A stretch of DNA of 64,000 nucleotides from Sphingobacterium sp. UBA7855 (GCA_002500745.1 DLST01000014.1:108751-172750); one strand, 5' to 3'. Positions 1 through 9,504 are shown, counted from the stretch's first letter. The notes: generated by a model from the letters alone, not told the origin. A program made the numbers and translations.

Positions 1-1
1 A

Positions 2-376
2 ATTGTAACCAAAGATACGTTGATTACACAGCTTCAAAATTTCAGGGCAGCTATGGGAATCAATCCTGTCGAAAGCAAAGCGACAGCAGTACCTGCTAAG
101 CCCATTGTCCGATCTGCGGCATCGCGGGTCAAAGTAAGAGGCTTTCGCGTCCAGATATTTGCTGGTTCGAGCAGAAATCAAGCGTTTTCGGAGCAGACAC
201 GTTTCCGAAACATGTATAAAGATATTGATACTTATATCACCTATGATGAACCCAATTATCGCGTCAAGGTAGGAGATTTTAGAAGTCGATCGGAGGCAAA
301 TGCCTTCATGCGCGAGTTACGTCAATATTTTAACAATGTCTTTGTATTTTCGGAGAACGTTTTTGTCTATCAATAA
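2..376 (+). CDS. SPOR-domain protein, C-terminal part (5' end outside window)
   Basis: The reading frame is open to the left edge, so this is the tail of a longer protein. A TTG codon at 20 is not a credible start. The last ~75 residues (from about KVRGFRVQIFAGSS) look like a SPOR domain: a VQIFAGS strand, a YVKVGDF-type strand (YRVKVGDFRSRSEA) and a final strand before the stop. SPOR domains bind denuded peptidoglycan glycans, usually at division sites in the periplasm. The amidohydrolase gene follows 15 bases later. The identity of the full protein cannot be judged from this fragment. Confidence 0.75.
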   Translation: MVTKDTLITQLQNFRAAMGINPVESKATAVPAKPIVRSAASRVKVRGFRVQIFAGSSRNQAFSEQTRFRNMYKDIDTYITYDEPNYRVKVGDFRSRSEANAFMRELRQYFNNVFVFSENVFVYQ

Positions 377-391
377 ATCAATCAACCTTTT

Positions 392-1582
392 ATGGCAAGT
401 ACGAAAGAAAAAGTCCTGGCCCTAGCTCATCAATATTTTGAAGATACGGTTTCCAATCGTAGACATCTTCATCAGAATCCTGAACTTTCCTTCGAAGAAC
501 ACAATACCTCGGCTTTTGTAAAATCGCAGCTGGATCAATTGGGAATTCCCTATGAGGCTAAAGCCGATACAGGAATTGTCGCTTTAATCACGGGTGACCT
601 ACCTTCCAATGAAGTAATTGCATTGCGTGCAGATATGGATGCTTTACCCATTCAAGAAGTGGAGGGGCGTTCATATGGATCTAAAAACCCAGGGGTGATG
701 CATGCCTGTGGCCATGATGTACATACTTCTTCTCTTTTGGGGACAGCTAAAATATTGTATAGCCTAAAAGCTGAATTTGGAGGAACAATCAAATTGATCT
801 TCCAACCCGGCGAGGAGCGCTTACCAGGTGGTGCCTCTTTGATGATAAAAGAAGGGGCATTACAAGACCCTGCTCCATCGGCCATTATAGGACAGCATGT
901 AATGCCTTTTATAGAAGTGGGAAAAGTTGGATTCCGTGAAGGTAAATATATGGCTTCATGCGACGAATTATTTATGACGGTAAAAGGAAGAGGCGGGCAC
1001 GGTGCTCACCCCCATCAGAATATCGATCCTATTGTAATCACAGCTCAGATTATTACCGCTTTACAACAGGTAGCCAGTCGCTTTGCAGACCCGCGTACAC
1101 CAACGGTATTATCTTTTGGAAAGATAATGGCTAATGGGGCTACAAATATTATCCCCGATCAGGTTTATTTGGAAGGTACATTTCGAACATTTGACGAGAA
1201 ATGGCGTGCTGAAGCCCACGAAAGAATGGTGAAAATTGCTGTTGGAATCGCCGAAAGCATGGGGGCAACCTGTGAATTTGAAGTTCGTAAAGGATATCCC
1301 TTTCTAATCAATGAGCCTGAACTCACTAAAAGTGCGCGTGCTTTTGCTGAAGAATATCTCGGTAAGGAAAACGTTGTTGACCTAGATCTATGGCCGGCAG
1401 CGGAAGATTTTTCGTATTATTCGCAGGAAATCGATGCTTGTTTTTATCGTTTGGGTACAGGTAATACAGCGCGAGGGATCTCTTCGGCTGTACATACACC
1501 GACCTTTGATGTGGATGAGGCTGCTTTGGAGATTAGTACGGGATTGATGGCTTACATTACCTTGCGTAGGCTCGGTTGTTAA
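392..1582 (+). CDS. M20-family metallo-amidohydrolase
   Basis: This 396-residue protein belongs to the peptidase M20 / N-acyl-amino-acid (IAA-amino acid hydrolase-like) amidohydrolases, which hydrolyse N-acyl amino acids using a metal centre. Visible motifs are ADMDALP (about 80-86), the metal-binding HACGHD (about 104-109), QPGEE (about 138-142) carrying the catalytic Glu, and AAEDF near the C-terminus. The length is normal for the family. No signal peptide is seen, so it is likely cytoplasmic. The substrate cannot be told from sequence. It lies 15 bases after the SPOR gene and 9 bases before the next gene, so co-transcription is likely. Confidence 0.9.
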   Translation: MASTKEKVLALAHQYFEDTVSNRRHLHQNPELSFEEHNTSAFVKSQLDQLGIPYEAKADTGIVALITGDLPSNEVIALRADMDALPIQEVEGRSYGSKNPGVMHACGHDVHTSSLLGTAKILYSLKAEFGGTIKLIFQPGEERLPGGASLMIKEGALQDPAPSAIIGQHVMPFIEVGKVGFREGKYMASCDELFMTVKGRGGHGAHPHQNIDPIVITAQIITALQQVASRFADPRTPTVLSFGKIMANGATNIIPDQVYLEGTFRTFDEKWRAEAHERMVKIAVGIAESMGATCEFEVRKGYPFLINEPELTKSARAFAEEYLGKENVVDLDLWPAAEDFSYYSQEIDACFYRLGTGNTARGISSAVHTPTFDVDEAALEISTGLMAYITLRRLGC

Positions 1583-1591
1583 ATAGAACCT

Positions 1592-2170
1592 ATGTCATCG
1601 CACCATATTGTCCGCGAAAATCAGGAACCGGCATTACTGATTGAAGATCTTTTTCTTATTGATGAAGAGGATTTGGGCCAGCTGTTGGAATGGAGCCCAA
1701 CCATTTTAATCGAAGAAGGAACAATGGATTTACTGGACGCAAGAGGGTATAAGTTCGATATTGTTTTTACAAAAAGTGCCATTAACGCATCTCAGGAGAA
1801 CCTAAAGGTAATTTCTTATGATGTTGCTTTTCTAAAAGCTGCGATCGAATACCTTATAGCACATCAATATAAAGCGGTAAATATTGTTTCGGATCAGTTG
1901 GATTTAGGCTATTATCGGGCCTATCTTGAGCAGATAAATATTGTCCTCTTTTCCAACGGCTTTCGTTATTATTTTGTGACAACAGGGTTTACCAAATGGA
2001 AGGCAGAAGGTGAGCGAATTCTGATAGGTGGCATTGATAAGGACGAAGATATTAAGTATACGGGATTGATCAAGATAAATGATAAGGAATACGAAATGGA
2101 AAAGGATGGCTTATTAATACTTGAATTTTCCCAAGTAAAATACATTTTAATAGGAGAGAAGATCACATGA
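1592..2170 (+). CDS. Conserved hypothetical protein of Sphingobacteriaceae type
   Basis: This 192-residue soluble protein has no signal peptide or membrane segment. The N-terminus MSSHHIVRENQEPALLI resembles a Bacteroidota group sometimes labelled thiamine pyrophosphokinase. I do not see the Asp-rich GDFDS-type motif expected of an active kinase, so I do not assign that function. Its stop overlaps the start of the following GNAT gene by four bases (ATGA), which implies translational coupling. Confidence 0.7.
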   Translation: MSSHHIVRENQEPALLIEDLFLIDEEDLGQLLEWSPTILIEEGTMDLLDARGYKFDIVFTKSAINASQENLKVISYDVAFLKAAIEYLIAHQYKAVNIVSDQLDLGYYRAYLEQINIVLFSNGFRYYFVTTGFTKWKAEGERILIGGIDKDEDIKYTGLIKINDKEYEMEKDGLLILEFSQVKYILIGEKIT

Positions 2171-2667
2171 TAACAATCGAACTGGCGGAGCAAAGCGATA
2201 TCAGAAGCATTTCCAATATGGCTTATATCATTTGGCCGCTTACTTATGCTGAAGTACTTTCGCAAGATCAAATCGACTTTATGCTGGAAAAAAATTATAC
2301 AGTGGAAGGGCTTGCGGAAAGTATGGTCAATGGTCAGTTTTTTTATGTATTGAAAGAAGATGGTATCGGGCAAGGGTTTATTGCATTGAAGACGCTCGAA
2401 GATCGCGTACGTATCGAAAAACTCTACTTGATGCCGGGTGTACAGGGTAAAGGGTTCGGAAAAACACTGATAGACTTCGCTTCAGAAAAAACAGTTCTAA
2501 AAGGAAGAGGTATTCTTGAACTGAATGTCAACAGGAATAACCCTGCTTATCATTTTTATTTGAAGCAGGGCTTTAAAGTGGTTCAAACCGTCGATATTCC
2601 TTATTATGACTATGTACTAAACGACTATGTTATGCAGAAGGAGGTCAAAGCGACTGCTGTTTCTTAA
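2167..2667 (+). CDS. GNAT-family N-acetyltransferase
   Basis: This 166-residue GNAT acetyltransferase would transfer acetyl from acetyl-CoA to an unknown amine. The acetyl-CoA binding motif A is visible as a strand IEKLYLMPGVQGKGFGKTLI (about 90-109) with the Q/RxxGxG loop, followed by LNVNRNNPAYHFYLKQGF (about 119-136), the usual 'N..A..FY...GF' motif B. It is coupled to the upstream hypothetical gene by an ATGA overlap. Its 3' end overlaps that of the convergent M28 peptidase gene by four bases. Confidence 0.88.
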   Translation: MITIELAEQSDIRSISNMAYIIWPLTYAEVLSQDQIDFMLEKNYTVEGLAESMVNGQFFYVLKEDGIGQGFIALKTLEDRVRIEKLYLMPGVQGKGFGKTLIDFASEKTVLKGRGILELNVNRNNPAYHFYLKQGFKVVQTVDIPYYDYVLNDYVMQKEVKATAVS

Positions 2668-3968
2668 TCTTTTAGTTTTTCGACTCGGGAAGGTGTTTGT
2701 CTGCCTTTGACAATTCCTGCGGCACCTATCGCGATAGCTTCTATACTGGAAATGATATTTTGAACGTTTAGCGTAGATACTTCATCTTTTACAGTATGAT
2801 AGTATTCATCCTTGTCCATTTGGGAGGTTGAGAACGAATGTGCCGGAACCCCCTTGGCCGCTAGCACTGCATTGTCACTTCGGTAAAACAGATTCTGTTT
2901 AGTGTAAGGGTCGGGGTAGAATCTGAAGGTCGTATTTTTCAGATTCTCCTGCATCAATTGGCCCAGATTGGATTGATCGTATCCGGTAATGTACACGGTA
3001 TTAGGGCCGAATTTAGAATCTTTTCCAATCATTTCCATATTGATCATGGCCACTACTTGGTCGGCATCGATATGGTTGGAAAAATATTTTGAGCCGTACA
3101 TGCCCAGTTCTTCTGCGGTAAAGGCAACGAAAATAAGAGTCCTTTCATTCTTATTCTGTTTTTTGTAATAATCTGCGAGGGTCAACATTGCTGTCACGCC
3201 CGAGGCATCATCATCTGCTCCATTGGCAATGGAATCTTTACCAACAGCCGGAAGAATACCAATATGGTCGTAATGTCCCGAAAAGATGACGTATTCGTTG
3301 GGCTTACTTTTTCCAGGAATGATGCCCGCCACATTGAACAGTGGAAATTTTTGAAGAGCTTTTTTAATCTGAATTTTATAAGTTGTCGGGATTTCCTTTG
3401 TCAGGAGATAGACAATTGAAGGTTTCTGTACTGTAGCATCTTCGATAAATTTAGGCGAGTTAAGCATTTGACCAAAACGGACAAAATAGTTTTCAAAAGA
3501 GGGATCTACCAATACAAGTGTATTTTCTTTGGACAAGGAATGTTCTCTAAATACTGTGGAAAAATCATCCCCCGATTTTATTTTCACAATAGTTATAGCG
3601 CTTTTATTATCCCATTCCAAATCCACCTGGTGGCCAAGTGAAATAATGTGATCTGCAGGAATAACCTGGTTATTTACCGTTGCAGATTTGCTCACTGGGG
3701 AGATTTTATCTAGTTCAAAAGATTGTCTATAGCTTTGTTCTGCATAGGGTGTGAGACCTATTCTTTTCATTTCGCCGGCAATAAAATCTGCTGCTTTTTC
3801 AATATCTTTTGTGAGCGCAGATCTACCACGCATATCGTCAGCAGCCAAGGTATTCAGTATACGGCTAACATCTTGGCGTTCCTGATTGGAAATAACCTGT
3901 TGTCCATAGGTAATTGCCGAAATTGCCAGCAAAGATAAGGATAAAATAATTTTAGGTATTGAATTCAT
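2664..3968 (-). CDS. Secreted M28-family zinc aminopeptidase
   Basis: This 434-residue protein starts with a signal peptide (hydrophobic stretch ending ITYGQQ near residue 24), so it is periplasmic or outer-membrane associated. Peptidase M28 motifs with zinc ligands are present: GHYDHIG (His), NGADDDASG (Asp), FTAEELGMYGS (catalytic Glu and ligand Glu), and the C-terminal YHTVKD His. Before the catalytic domain is an insert of PA-domain-like length. M28 enzymes remove N-terminal amino acids from peptides. It is transcribed alone and convergently with the GNAT gene. Confidence 0.9.
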   Translation of the reverse strand: MNSIPKIILSLSLLAISAITYGQQVISNQERQDVSRILNTLAADDMRGRSALTKDIEKAADFIAGEMKRIGLTPYAEQSYRQSFELDKISPVSKSATVNNQVIPADHIISLGHQVDLEWDNKSAITIVKIKSGDDFSTVFREHSLSKENTLVLVDPSFENYFVRFGQMLNSPKFIEDATVQKPSIVYLLTKEIPTTYKIQIKKALQKFPLFNVAGIIPGKSKPNEYVIFSGHYDHIGILPAVGKDSIANGADDDASGVTAMLTLADYYKKQNKNERTLIFVAFTAEELGMYGSKYFSNHIDADQVVAMINMEMIGKDSKFGPNTVYITGYDQSNLGQLMQENLKNTTFRFYPDPYTKQNLFYRSDNAVLAAKGVPAHSFSTSQMDKDEYYHTVKDEVSTLNVQNIISSIEAIAIGAAGIVKGRQTPSRVEKLKD

Positions 3969-4039
3969 ATAAAGCTCAGTAATATCTGCATGAAGATAAG
4001 GAAAATTCTATAAGTGGACAGCGGGCGGAAAAAATGTAG

Positions 4040-4047
4040 TATATTTG
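4040..4047 (+). promoter_or_regulatory. Bacteroidota -7 promoter box for rhodanese gene
   Basis: TATATTTG matches the Bacteroidota -7 consensus TAnnTTTG exactly and lies 20 bases before the ATG at 4067. I see no clear -33 TTG element at the usual spacing. Confidence 0.5.
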
Positions 4048-4066
4048 ACTATTAAATTGTTTGAAA

Positions 4067-4381
4067 ATGAAAGAAGTATCTGTAGAAGAATTAAAGAATA
4101 AAATCGATAACAAGGAGGATTTTCAATTGATTGATGTTCGGGAACCGTTTGAATATGAAGTATCAAATCTAAATGGATTGAATATACCGCTTTCGGGCAT
4201 ATTGATCGAGGCTGATAAGATCGCAAAGGATAAGCCAGTGATCGTACAATGTCGTTCAGGAAAGCGTTCTGCGCAGGCAATCATGTTATTGGAACAACAG
4301 GGTTTTGACAACCTGTCAAATCTAAAGGGCGGAATATTGGCTTGGAAAGAGGAGATCGACCCCGAGTTAGACGTTTATTAA
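4067..4381 (+). CDS. Single-domain rhodanese-like sulfurtransferase
   Basis: This ~104-residue protein is a single rhodanese domain. It has the LIDVREPFEYE strand near residues 21-31, and the active-site loop CRSGKRSAQA places the catalytic Cys near residue 67. Such proteins carry a sulfane sulfur as a cysteine persulfide in the cytoplasm. I take the ATG at 4067; a TTG two codons upstream is also in frame but less likely. The next gene starts one base after its stop. Confidence 0.88.
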   Translation: MKEVSVEELKNKIDNKEDFQLIDVREPFEYEVSNLNGLNIPLSGILIEADKIAKDKPVIVQCRSGKRSAQAIMLLEQQGFDNLSNLKGGILAWKEEIDPELDVY

Positions 4382-4382
4382 A

Positions 4383-4682
4383 ATGAAGAATTTAGAGCAT
4401 CAGACTAAACAAGCTTTCCTGTTTAGTCTTGCTTTTTATATCGTTGCCATGTTGGCGCGAATATTTAACCTTGGCGTTTTCCCTATGCTGGGAAGCCTTT
4501 CGATCTTATTATCGCTAATATGGGTAATTTTGGTTCTACGGGAAATCATGCTTTCAAGAACGATCTCCAATACTGAACGGATGGTTATGGCTTTGACGAT
4601 TGTTTTATTGAATATTGTTGGTGGGGCATTCTATTTCTTTGGTGGATGGAGAGAACGGGTATTAGGAGTAATAAAAAAATAA
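4383..4682 (+). CDS. Small inner-membrane protein
   Basis: This 99-residue protein has three predicted hydrophobic helices (roughly residues 11-28, 32-52 and 68-86), so it is an integral inner-membrane protein. I recognise no family. It is packed between the rhodanese gene (1-base gap) and another membrane protein (1-base gap), which suggests a three-gene operon. Confidence 0.7.
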   Translation: MKNLEHQTKQAFLFSLAFYIVAMLARIFNLGVFPMLGSLSILLSLIWVILVLREIMLSRTISNTERMVMALTIVLLNIVGGAFYFFGGWRERVLGVIKK

Positions 4683-4683
4683 T

Positions 4684-4914
4684 ATGTTAAAGTATTTTTT
4701 TCTAAATATAGTTTTAAGTTTAGCCATTGTATTTTTAATCTACAGTGGTTTTGAAGGGTATAAGGCCGGCAACATGCTGGTAACAGGATTGTCTATCGCC
4801 TTTTTGGTCGTATTGATCTATCTGCGTGTGGTTTTGAGCAAACGAGTTCGGTCGCTTATTCAACAAAAGGAGAGTGGAAAACAACAACCAACTGCAAAAC
4901 AAAAGAAGAAGTAA
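4684..4914 (+). CDS. Small membrane protein with basic tail
   Basis: This 76-residue protein has two hydrophobic helices (about 5-22 and 31-48) followed by a Lys/Gln-rich tail ending KQQPTAKQKKK. It is the last gene of the rhodanese operon and is followed directly by a terminator hairpin. No family is recognised. Confidence 0.65.
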   Translation: MLKYFFLNIVLSLAIVFLIYSGFEGYKAGNMLVTGLSIAFLVVLIYLRVVLSKRVRSLIQQKESGKQQPTAKQKKK

Positions 4915-4915
4915 T

Positions 4916-4947
4916 AAAAAAAGCCTGCTTTAAGCAGGCTTTTTTTT
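4916..4947. terminator. Bidirectional intrinsic terminator
   Basis: AAGCCTGCTT pairs with AAGCAGGCTT, with an A-run before and a T-run after, so it can stop both the rhodanese operon and the convergent gcvT transcript. Confidence 0.88.
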
Positions 4948-4948
4948 A

Positions 4949-6031
4949 TTACTTCACAAATGGTGGTTTTGTTACTTTTGCTTTGATTTTTTGATTACGG
5001 ATGAGAATGAAGATTTCACTACCATCTTTTGAAAAAGCTGTATCCACATAACCCAATCCAATTGATTTTTTTAATGTTGGGGATTGCGTTCCCGAAGTTA
5101 CACGTCCAATTACATTTCCTTCGGCATCGACAATTTCATAATCATGACGTGGAATGCCTCTGTCAATCATTTCGAAACCGACAAGCTTTTTCTTCAAACC
5201 AGCTTCTTTTTCCGCTTTGAGTGCTTTAGAGTTCACAAAGTCTTTTGTAAACTTCGTTACCCAGCCCAAGCCACCTTCTAAAGGCGATGTATGATCATCG
5301 ATATCATTTCCATATAGGCAGAAGCCCATTTCTAGGCGTAGGGTATCGCGGGCACCTAAACCAATTGGTTTGATTCCATAAGGCTTGCCCGCCTCAAAAA
5401 TAGCGTCCCAAACTTTCTGCGCATCTTCATTGGCCACATAAATTTCAAAACCTCCAGCGCCAGTATATCCTGTTGCAGAGACCAAAACATTCTCTACACC
5501 CGCAAATGTACCTTTTGCAAAAGTGTAATATTCCATGGGAGCTAATTCGATATCGGTAAGCGATTGAAGTGCATCAGCAGCCTTAGGTCCTTGAACAGCA
5601 AATAAGGAAGTTTGATCTGAGATATTTTTCATCTCTACTCCATCCGTATTATACTTTGATATCCAGTTCCAATCTTTTTCGATATTCGACGCATTGACAA
5701 CCAAAAAATACGTTTTATCGTCTATACGGTAAGTTAGGAAGTCATCAACTACACCGCCAGTTTCATTTGGGATATAAGCATATTGAACTTTCCCATCGTA
5801 TAATTTTGACACATCATTGGAAGAGATTTTTTGAAGTAGGTCCAGGGCTTTTTCACCTTTTAAGATGAATTCACCCATATGGCTTACATCAAAAACTCCT
5901 ACACCTGTACGAACTGTTTCGTGCTCATCATTAATGCCCGTATATTGTACCGGCATGTTGAAGCCTGCAAAGGGAACCATTTTTGCTCCTAAAGCAATGT
6001 GCGTCTCCGAAAGGGCGGTATTTTTTAACAT
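4949..6031 (-). CDS. gcvT: Aminomethyltransferase (glycine cleavage T protein)
   Basis: This 360-residue protein matches the T protein throughout: start [73 protein letters not shown] and [17 protein letters not shown]. In the cytoplasm it takes the aminomethyl group from the H protein to tetrahydrofolate, releasing ammonia and 5,10-methylene-THF. The length is standard. It lies alone on this strand; gcvP is at 22325-25198 and gcvH is not in the window. Confidence 0.97.
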   Translation of the reverse strand: MLKNTALSETHIALGAKMVPFAGFNMPVQYTGINDEHETVRTGVGVFDVSHMGEFILKGEKALDLLQKISSNDVSKLYDGKVQYAYIPNETGGVVDDFLTYRIDDKTYFLVVNASNIEKDWNWISKYNTDGVEMKNISDQTSLFAVQGPKAADALQSLTDIELAPMEYYTFAKGTFAGVENVLVSATGYTGAGGFEIYVANEDAQKVWDAIFEAGKPYGIKPIGLGARDTLRLEMGFCLYGNDIDDHTSPLEGGLGWVTKFTKDFVNSKALKAEKEAGLKKKLVGFEMIDRGIPRHDYEIVDAEGNVIGRVTSGTQSPTLKKSIGLGYVDTAFSKDGSEIFILIRNQKIKAKVTKPPFVK

Positions 6032-6111
6032 AAAAATTAAGTTTTAGTCAGCTGCAAATTTAATAAAATATACGTGATTCCTCACTGTGAATCTATTTTA
6101 GAACAATCGAT

Positions 6112-6930
6112 TTAATTGTTGACTTTAAGGGAATAGACGGTCAGGTTATCATCGTCGCTATCGTTATCCTCACAAAGTAAGAAAACTAAACCGTTGGCTG
6201 TTTCTTCTTTCAGCGTGATTCCTTCAAATTTGTGCTTTTCGGGAATTTCGAATGTCTCGGGTTTGCCAGAAAGATCTGAAGGTATTTTTCCAAGAAGGGA
6301 ACCTCCGATTTCTCCATCCAGATAGGTCGATTTTGCGTCTTCGGCGGTAGCGATAAAATAGATTTCATTTCCAATCAGGGTCGCATCTGAGAAGCCTGTC
6401 GAGATGCCATTTAGCTTGGGTAGTTCAATCGGGATACATCGGGACTGGCCAGGAGAAAGCGGGTGATACTCTAAAATGGCATTTGTGCCTTTAGGACCAT
6501 TTCCCCGGTTAAAAAATAGGATCTTATCTTTTACATGAACAACACCTTCAATATTGAAGTCTTCTTTGGAAATACTGAATTTTTCCATTAACGAAGAATA
6601 GATTTTACTGAAGTCTTCCTCGAGGACTGTTTTGCCGTCCCAAATAAAACGATGGTTTCTGTTTGGGGTAGAACCAGAACCATAAAGATAATAGCGACTT
6701 CCATCGAAAGTGATCGATTCCAAATCCAATTTAGCTGCTTTAGCAATGTTTTCCATCGGATCAGACTGGCGTAGTACCGTTTTAGACAACTTTTGGTCTG
6801 CGATGTGATAGCTGTAGATGTAATTGCTATTGTCAGAAACGATATGGATCTGCCTATCCTGATAGACAATACCAGAAGCTGCGGTGATACCGGATATGCT
6901 CATGAAAGCTTCAAGAATCAATTTTAACAT
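6112..6930 (-). CDS. Conserved hypothetical protein, possible beta-propeller (DUF6929-like)
   Basis: This 272-residue protein is rich in short beta-strand blocks such as QIHIVSDNSNYIYSY, LESITFDGSRYYLYGSG, NIEGVVHVKDKILFFNRGN and GFSDATLIGNEIYFIATAE, suggesting a propeller fold. It recalls the Bacteroidota DUF6929 family, from memory. No enzyme motif is seen. The N-terminus is not a clear signal peptide. Its start overlaps the end of the pseudouridine synthase gene by seven bases, so the two are translationally coupled. Confidence 0.7.
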   Translation of the reverse strand: MLKLILEAFMSISGITAASGIVYQDRQIHIVSDNSNYIYSYHIADQKLSKTVLRQSDPMENIAKAAKLDLESITFDGSRYYLYGSGSTPNRNHRFIWDGKTVLEEDFSKIYSSLMEKFSISKEDFNIEGVVHVKDKILFFNRGNGPKGTNAILEYHPLSPGQSRCIPIELPKLNGISTGFSDATLIGNEIYFIATAEDAKSTYLDGEIGGSLLGKIPSDLSGKPETFEIPEKHKFEGITLKEETANGLVFLLCEDNDSDDDNLTVYSLKVNN

Positions 6931-7616
6931 ACGTTGTTGAGATTTAGTATTTCCAATACGCGCTCGAAATCAGCTTGCAAGGTCGCTTTGATATGTACGT
7001 CATCACCCGATAAAGGATGTTTAAAGGTTAGCTCCGACGCATGTAAGAGCATGGTATCCATTTGGTACGTTTCTTTCCAAAACTTATTTTGTTTGTTGCA
7101 TCCATGCGGGCGATCGCCGATAATTGGATGGAAGATATGCGCGAAATGGCGGCGTAACTGATGCATACGACCTGTAATTGGATTGGCTTCGACGAGACTG
7201 TATCGTGACGTCGGAAATTTTCCGAAGGGAACGGCAAGCTCGCTTTGAGCAAGTAAACGAAAAGATGTTTGTGCTTCCTGAACCGTACCATCGTCCCTTT
7301 TTAAGGGATAATCAATCAGACCTTCCGCTGGCGCGAAACCCCTGAGTACAGCGAGGTATTTTTTGTCGACCTTGCGCTCCTGAAAACTTTTTTGTAAATA
7401 TTGGTCAGTCTCCTTATTTAGCGAAAATAGCAGTATGCCTCCAGTCTTCCTGTCCAAACGATGTGCCGGATAAACTGTTTTTCCTAGTTGGTCCCGAAGG
7501 AGCTGTAGCGCAAACTCTGAAGCATCGCGTGCGATAGAAGATCGGTGTACCAATAGTCCATGCGGTTTATTGATAGCAACGATAGATTCGTCTTCGTAAA
7601 GTATTTCTAAAGGCAT
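6924..7616 (-). CDS. RluA-family pseudouridine synthase, TruC-like
   Basis: This 230-residue protein has the RluA catalytic motif AHRLDRKTGGILLF (Asp near residue 55), the N-terminal ILYEDESIVAINKPHGLLVHRS, and the TruC-type segment RMHQLRRHFAHIFHPIIGD. TruC makes pseudouridine 65 in tRNA; the exact target here is inferred from that segment. There is no S4 domain, as expected for TruC. It lies one base from the DUF4359 gene and overlaps the downstream propeller-like gene. Confidence 0.88.
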   Translation of the reverse strand: MPLEILYEDESIVAINKPHGLLVHRSSIARDASEFALQLLRDQLGKTVYPAHRLDRKTGGILLFSLNKETDQYLQKSFQERKVDKKYLAVLRGFAPAEGLIDYPLKRDDGTVQEAQTSFRLLAQSELAVPFGKFPTSRYSLVEANPITGRMHQLRRHFAHIFHPIIGDRPHGCNKQNKFWKETYQMDTMLLHASELTFKHPLSGDDVHIKATLQADFERVLEILNLNNVC

Positions 7617-7617
7617 A

Positions 7618-7986
7618 TTAGATCTTTTTCAATGCAGCAATAATTTCGTCTGCTTTTTCATCAATTTTTGGGCTCAGCCAAATATGTTTGAAAGCTCCTC
7701 CACCTATGATCTGTTCGGTGCCCTGCCATTTTATTTTTGTTAAAGAAAACAAATAGTAGTTGTCTACCACGACCGAAGTTTGAATAAATTTATCGACAAT
7801 GTCATTTCCGAAGAGCTGCATTCCCAAGCCAAAAAACTCTCTATCTTTGGCATGGAGCTGATTTTTTAATAATTGTTCGGCTTTCGCACGTACAATTTTT
7901 TCATGTTCCTCTTTGCTGGGGTTCGTCAAAATTGCGGCCAGCATGACGATGATCAAAATCAGTGCAAATATTCTTTTTTTACTCAT
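7618..7986 (-). CDS. DUF4359-like membrane-anchored protein
   Basis: This 122-residue protein has one N-terminal hydrophobic helix (about 5-20) followed by TNPSKEEHEKI, a signature I associate with DUF4359. The rest is a small soluble domain probably facing the periplasm. The function is unknown. It sits one base upstream of the TruC-like gene and ends the string of small membrane-protein genes. Confidence 0.75.
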   Translation of the reverse strand: MSKKRIFALILIIVMLAAILTNPSKEEHEKIVRAKAEQLLKNQLHAKDREFFGLGMQLFGNDIVDKFIQTSVVVDNYYLFSLTKIKWQGTEQIIGGGAFKHIWLSPKIDEKADEIIAALKKI

Positions 7987-8131
7987 TTTAAATTCGAGAT
8001 TAAGTTTTGGATGTCATAACGGGATAACTATCGCCATCAAAATTATTAAATAGATATTAGATATAGGGCATTGTTTCCCCAGAAATACCAAGGATTCCAT
8101 TTTAGCGGAAGAATGACAGGAATTGTTGGCA

Positions 8132-8623
8132 TTAGATACCATTAAGCAGCGAAAAAGCCCAAGAAAAAAAGGTCCAAATAAGATATAACGTAACCGAAAT
8201 GAGGAGTAAAAAAACAATTAGTATACTGATGATGATGCCAATGCCCGATCCGGTATGCTTTCCTTCGTAATAGTGTTGTCTGAGCAATTTGATGTTCTTT
8301 TCGTTGGCCTTGCTAAAGAAATCGAGCAAGTTTCCGAGTAGTGGAATGCTACCAAGAATCGCGTCCAGTGATATGTTCAAAAGCATCCGTATAACGAGCT
8401 TGGGGCTGGCACCGTTACGCCACATGGCAATTACAAGGATTAAAGATGTACCAAAGCCTGCTATCGCACCGCCTAGGGGAATAAGGTTTAACAGCGGATC
8501 TAGGCCAAACCGAAAGCCTCCAATTTTAAACTGATTATCCATTAACCAAGATATTCGGTCTATCCAACCGAAATCTTGGTCAATTTGTTTTAATTTATCT
8601 GCGGGAGTTTTCTCTCGATGCAT
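8132..8623 (-). CDS. DUF4112-family membrane protein
   Basis: In this 163-residue protein the DUF4112 core is recognisable: LMDNQFKIGGFRFGLDPLLN, LIPLGGAIAGFGTSLIL and a second glycine-rich helix DAILGSIPLLGNLLDFFSKAN. A last hydrophobic segment (about 128-150) lies near the C-terminus. It is an inner-membrane protein of unknown function. It starts two bases after the SIMPL gene ends, so the pair is probably co-transcribed. Confidence 0.85.
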   Translation of the reverse strand: MHREKTPADKLKQIDQDFGWIDRISWLMDNQFKIGGFRFGLDPLLNLIPLGGAIAGFGTSLILVIAMWRNGASPKLVIRMLLNISLDAILGSIPLLGNLLDFFSKANEKNIKLLRQHYYEGKHTGSGIGIIISILIVFLLLISVTLYLIWTFFSWAFSLLNGI

Positions 8624-8625
8624 GA

Positions 8626-9342
8626 TTACAATAATTCGAACGAAGCGCTGATCTCACTTGTTACTTTCATTGGTCTGATATTTAAGTCAAGCCCGCCACC
8701 GTCAGCACTATCTGCTGATTGTTCCATTGCACCTTTATACATCGCATTGCGCATCATCGGCTGAACGCCAAAGATAATCTGCTGCGGTGTTTCAGACAAT
8801 ACAATAGCCTTTCCGATTTTTTGCCCTGCTGCTTCTGCTAAAATCTGCGCATTGACTTTGGCATCCAATACTGCTTTAGTTTTTAAGCTTTTTTCCAGTT
8901 CTTTTTTCTTCGAGTAATCATACTCACTGATATAAGTACTTTGGATACCCGCTTTGTCGACGCCATCTAGTAATTGATCCAAATTATTTAAGTTAGTTAC
9001 CTTAATACGATATTGTCTAGAAAGCAGTATATCGGTGTCTTTTTTCTTTTTGTCCGGTACATTGTAGCTCCAGATGTTTTGGATGGTAAAATCTTCTTTT
9101 TTGACACCAGCTTTTGTTGCCGAATCAAACAGATCTTTTTCTAGTTTGTCTATTGCAACTTTTTTCTTGGTGTTACCGTTTTCATAAAACTCTTTTAGCG
9201 TCACATCGATATAGATGATGTCGGGAGTTACTTCTTCTTCTGCACGTCCCACCGTGGATACAAACTCTTTATTAACCATTTGTTGCGCATTTAATTGAGT
9301 CATAAAACCTAAAAAGGCAAGTCCTAATACTATTTTTTTCAT
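8626..9342 (-). CDS. SIMPL-domain (DUF541) periplasmic protein
   Basis: This 238-residue protein has a clear signal peptide (MKKIVLGLAFLGFMTQLNAQ). The rest is a SIMPL/DUF541 domain, marked by VSTVGRAEEEVTPDIIYIDVTL near the mature N-terminus, the central KVTNLNNLDQLLDGVDKAGI and KAVLDAKVNAQILAEAAGQKIGKA. SIMPL proteins are periplasmic and of unclear role, with stress links in some bacteria. It is the first gene of the SIMPL-DUF4112 pair. Confidence 0.88.
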   Translation of the reverse strand: MKKIVLGLAFLGFMTQLNAQQMVNKEFVSTVGRAEEEVTPDIIYIDVTLKEFYENGNTKKKVAIDKLEKDLFDSATKAGVKKEDFTIQNIWSYNVPDKKKKDTDILLSRQYRIKVTNLNNLDQLLDGVDKAGIQSTYISEYDYSKKKELEKSLKTKAVLDAKVNAQILAEAAGQKIGKAIVLSETPQQIIFGVQPMMRNAMYKGAMEQSADSADGGGLDLNIRPMKVTSEISASFELL

Positions 9343-9504
9343 ATTTTTTGTCTTAAAGTTTTTCTAATTATACGATTGCTATTATCGCACTGCTACAAGA
9401 TTGGAGCCAAAGTTGATGAAAAAGTTTAACGGGTAAAAAAAATAAAAAGGTTAAAATTTTTGATTTTATTTCTATACCTTTAGGGAAATTAATAACATAG
9501 TGCC

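Noticed and set aside
1592..2170. Thiamine pyrophosphokinase
   Set aside because: Resembles proteins given this name, but the expected Asp-rich catalytic motif is not seen.
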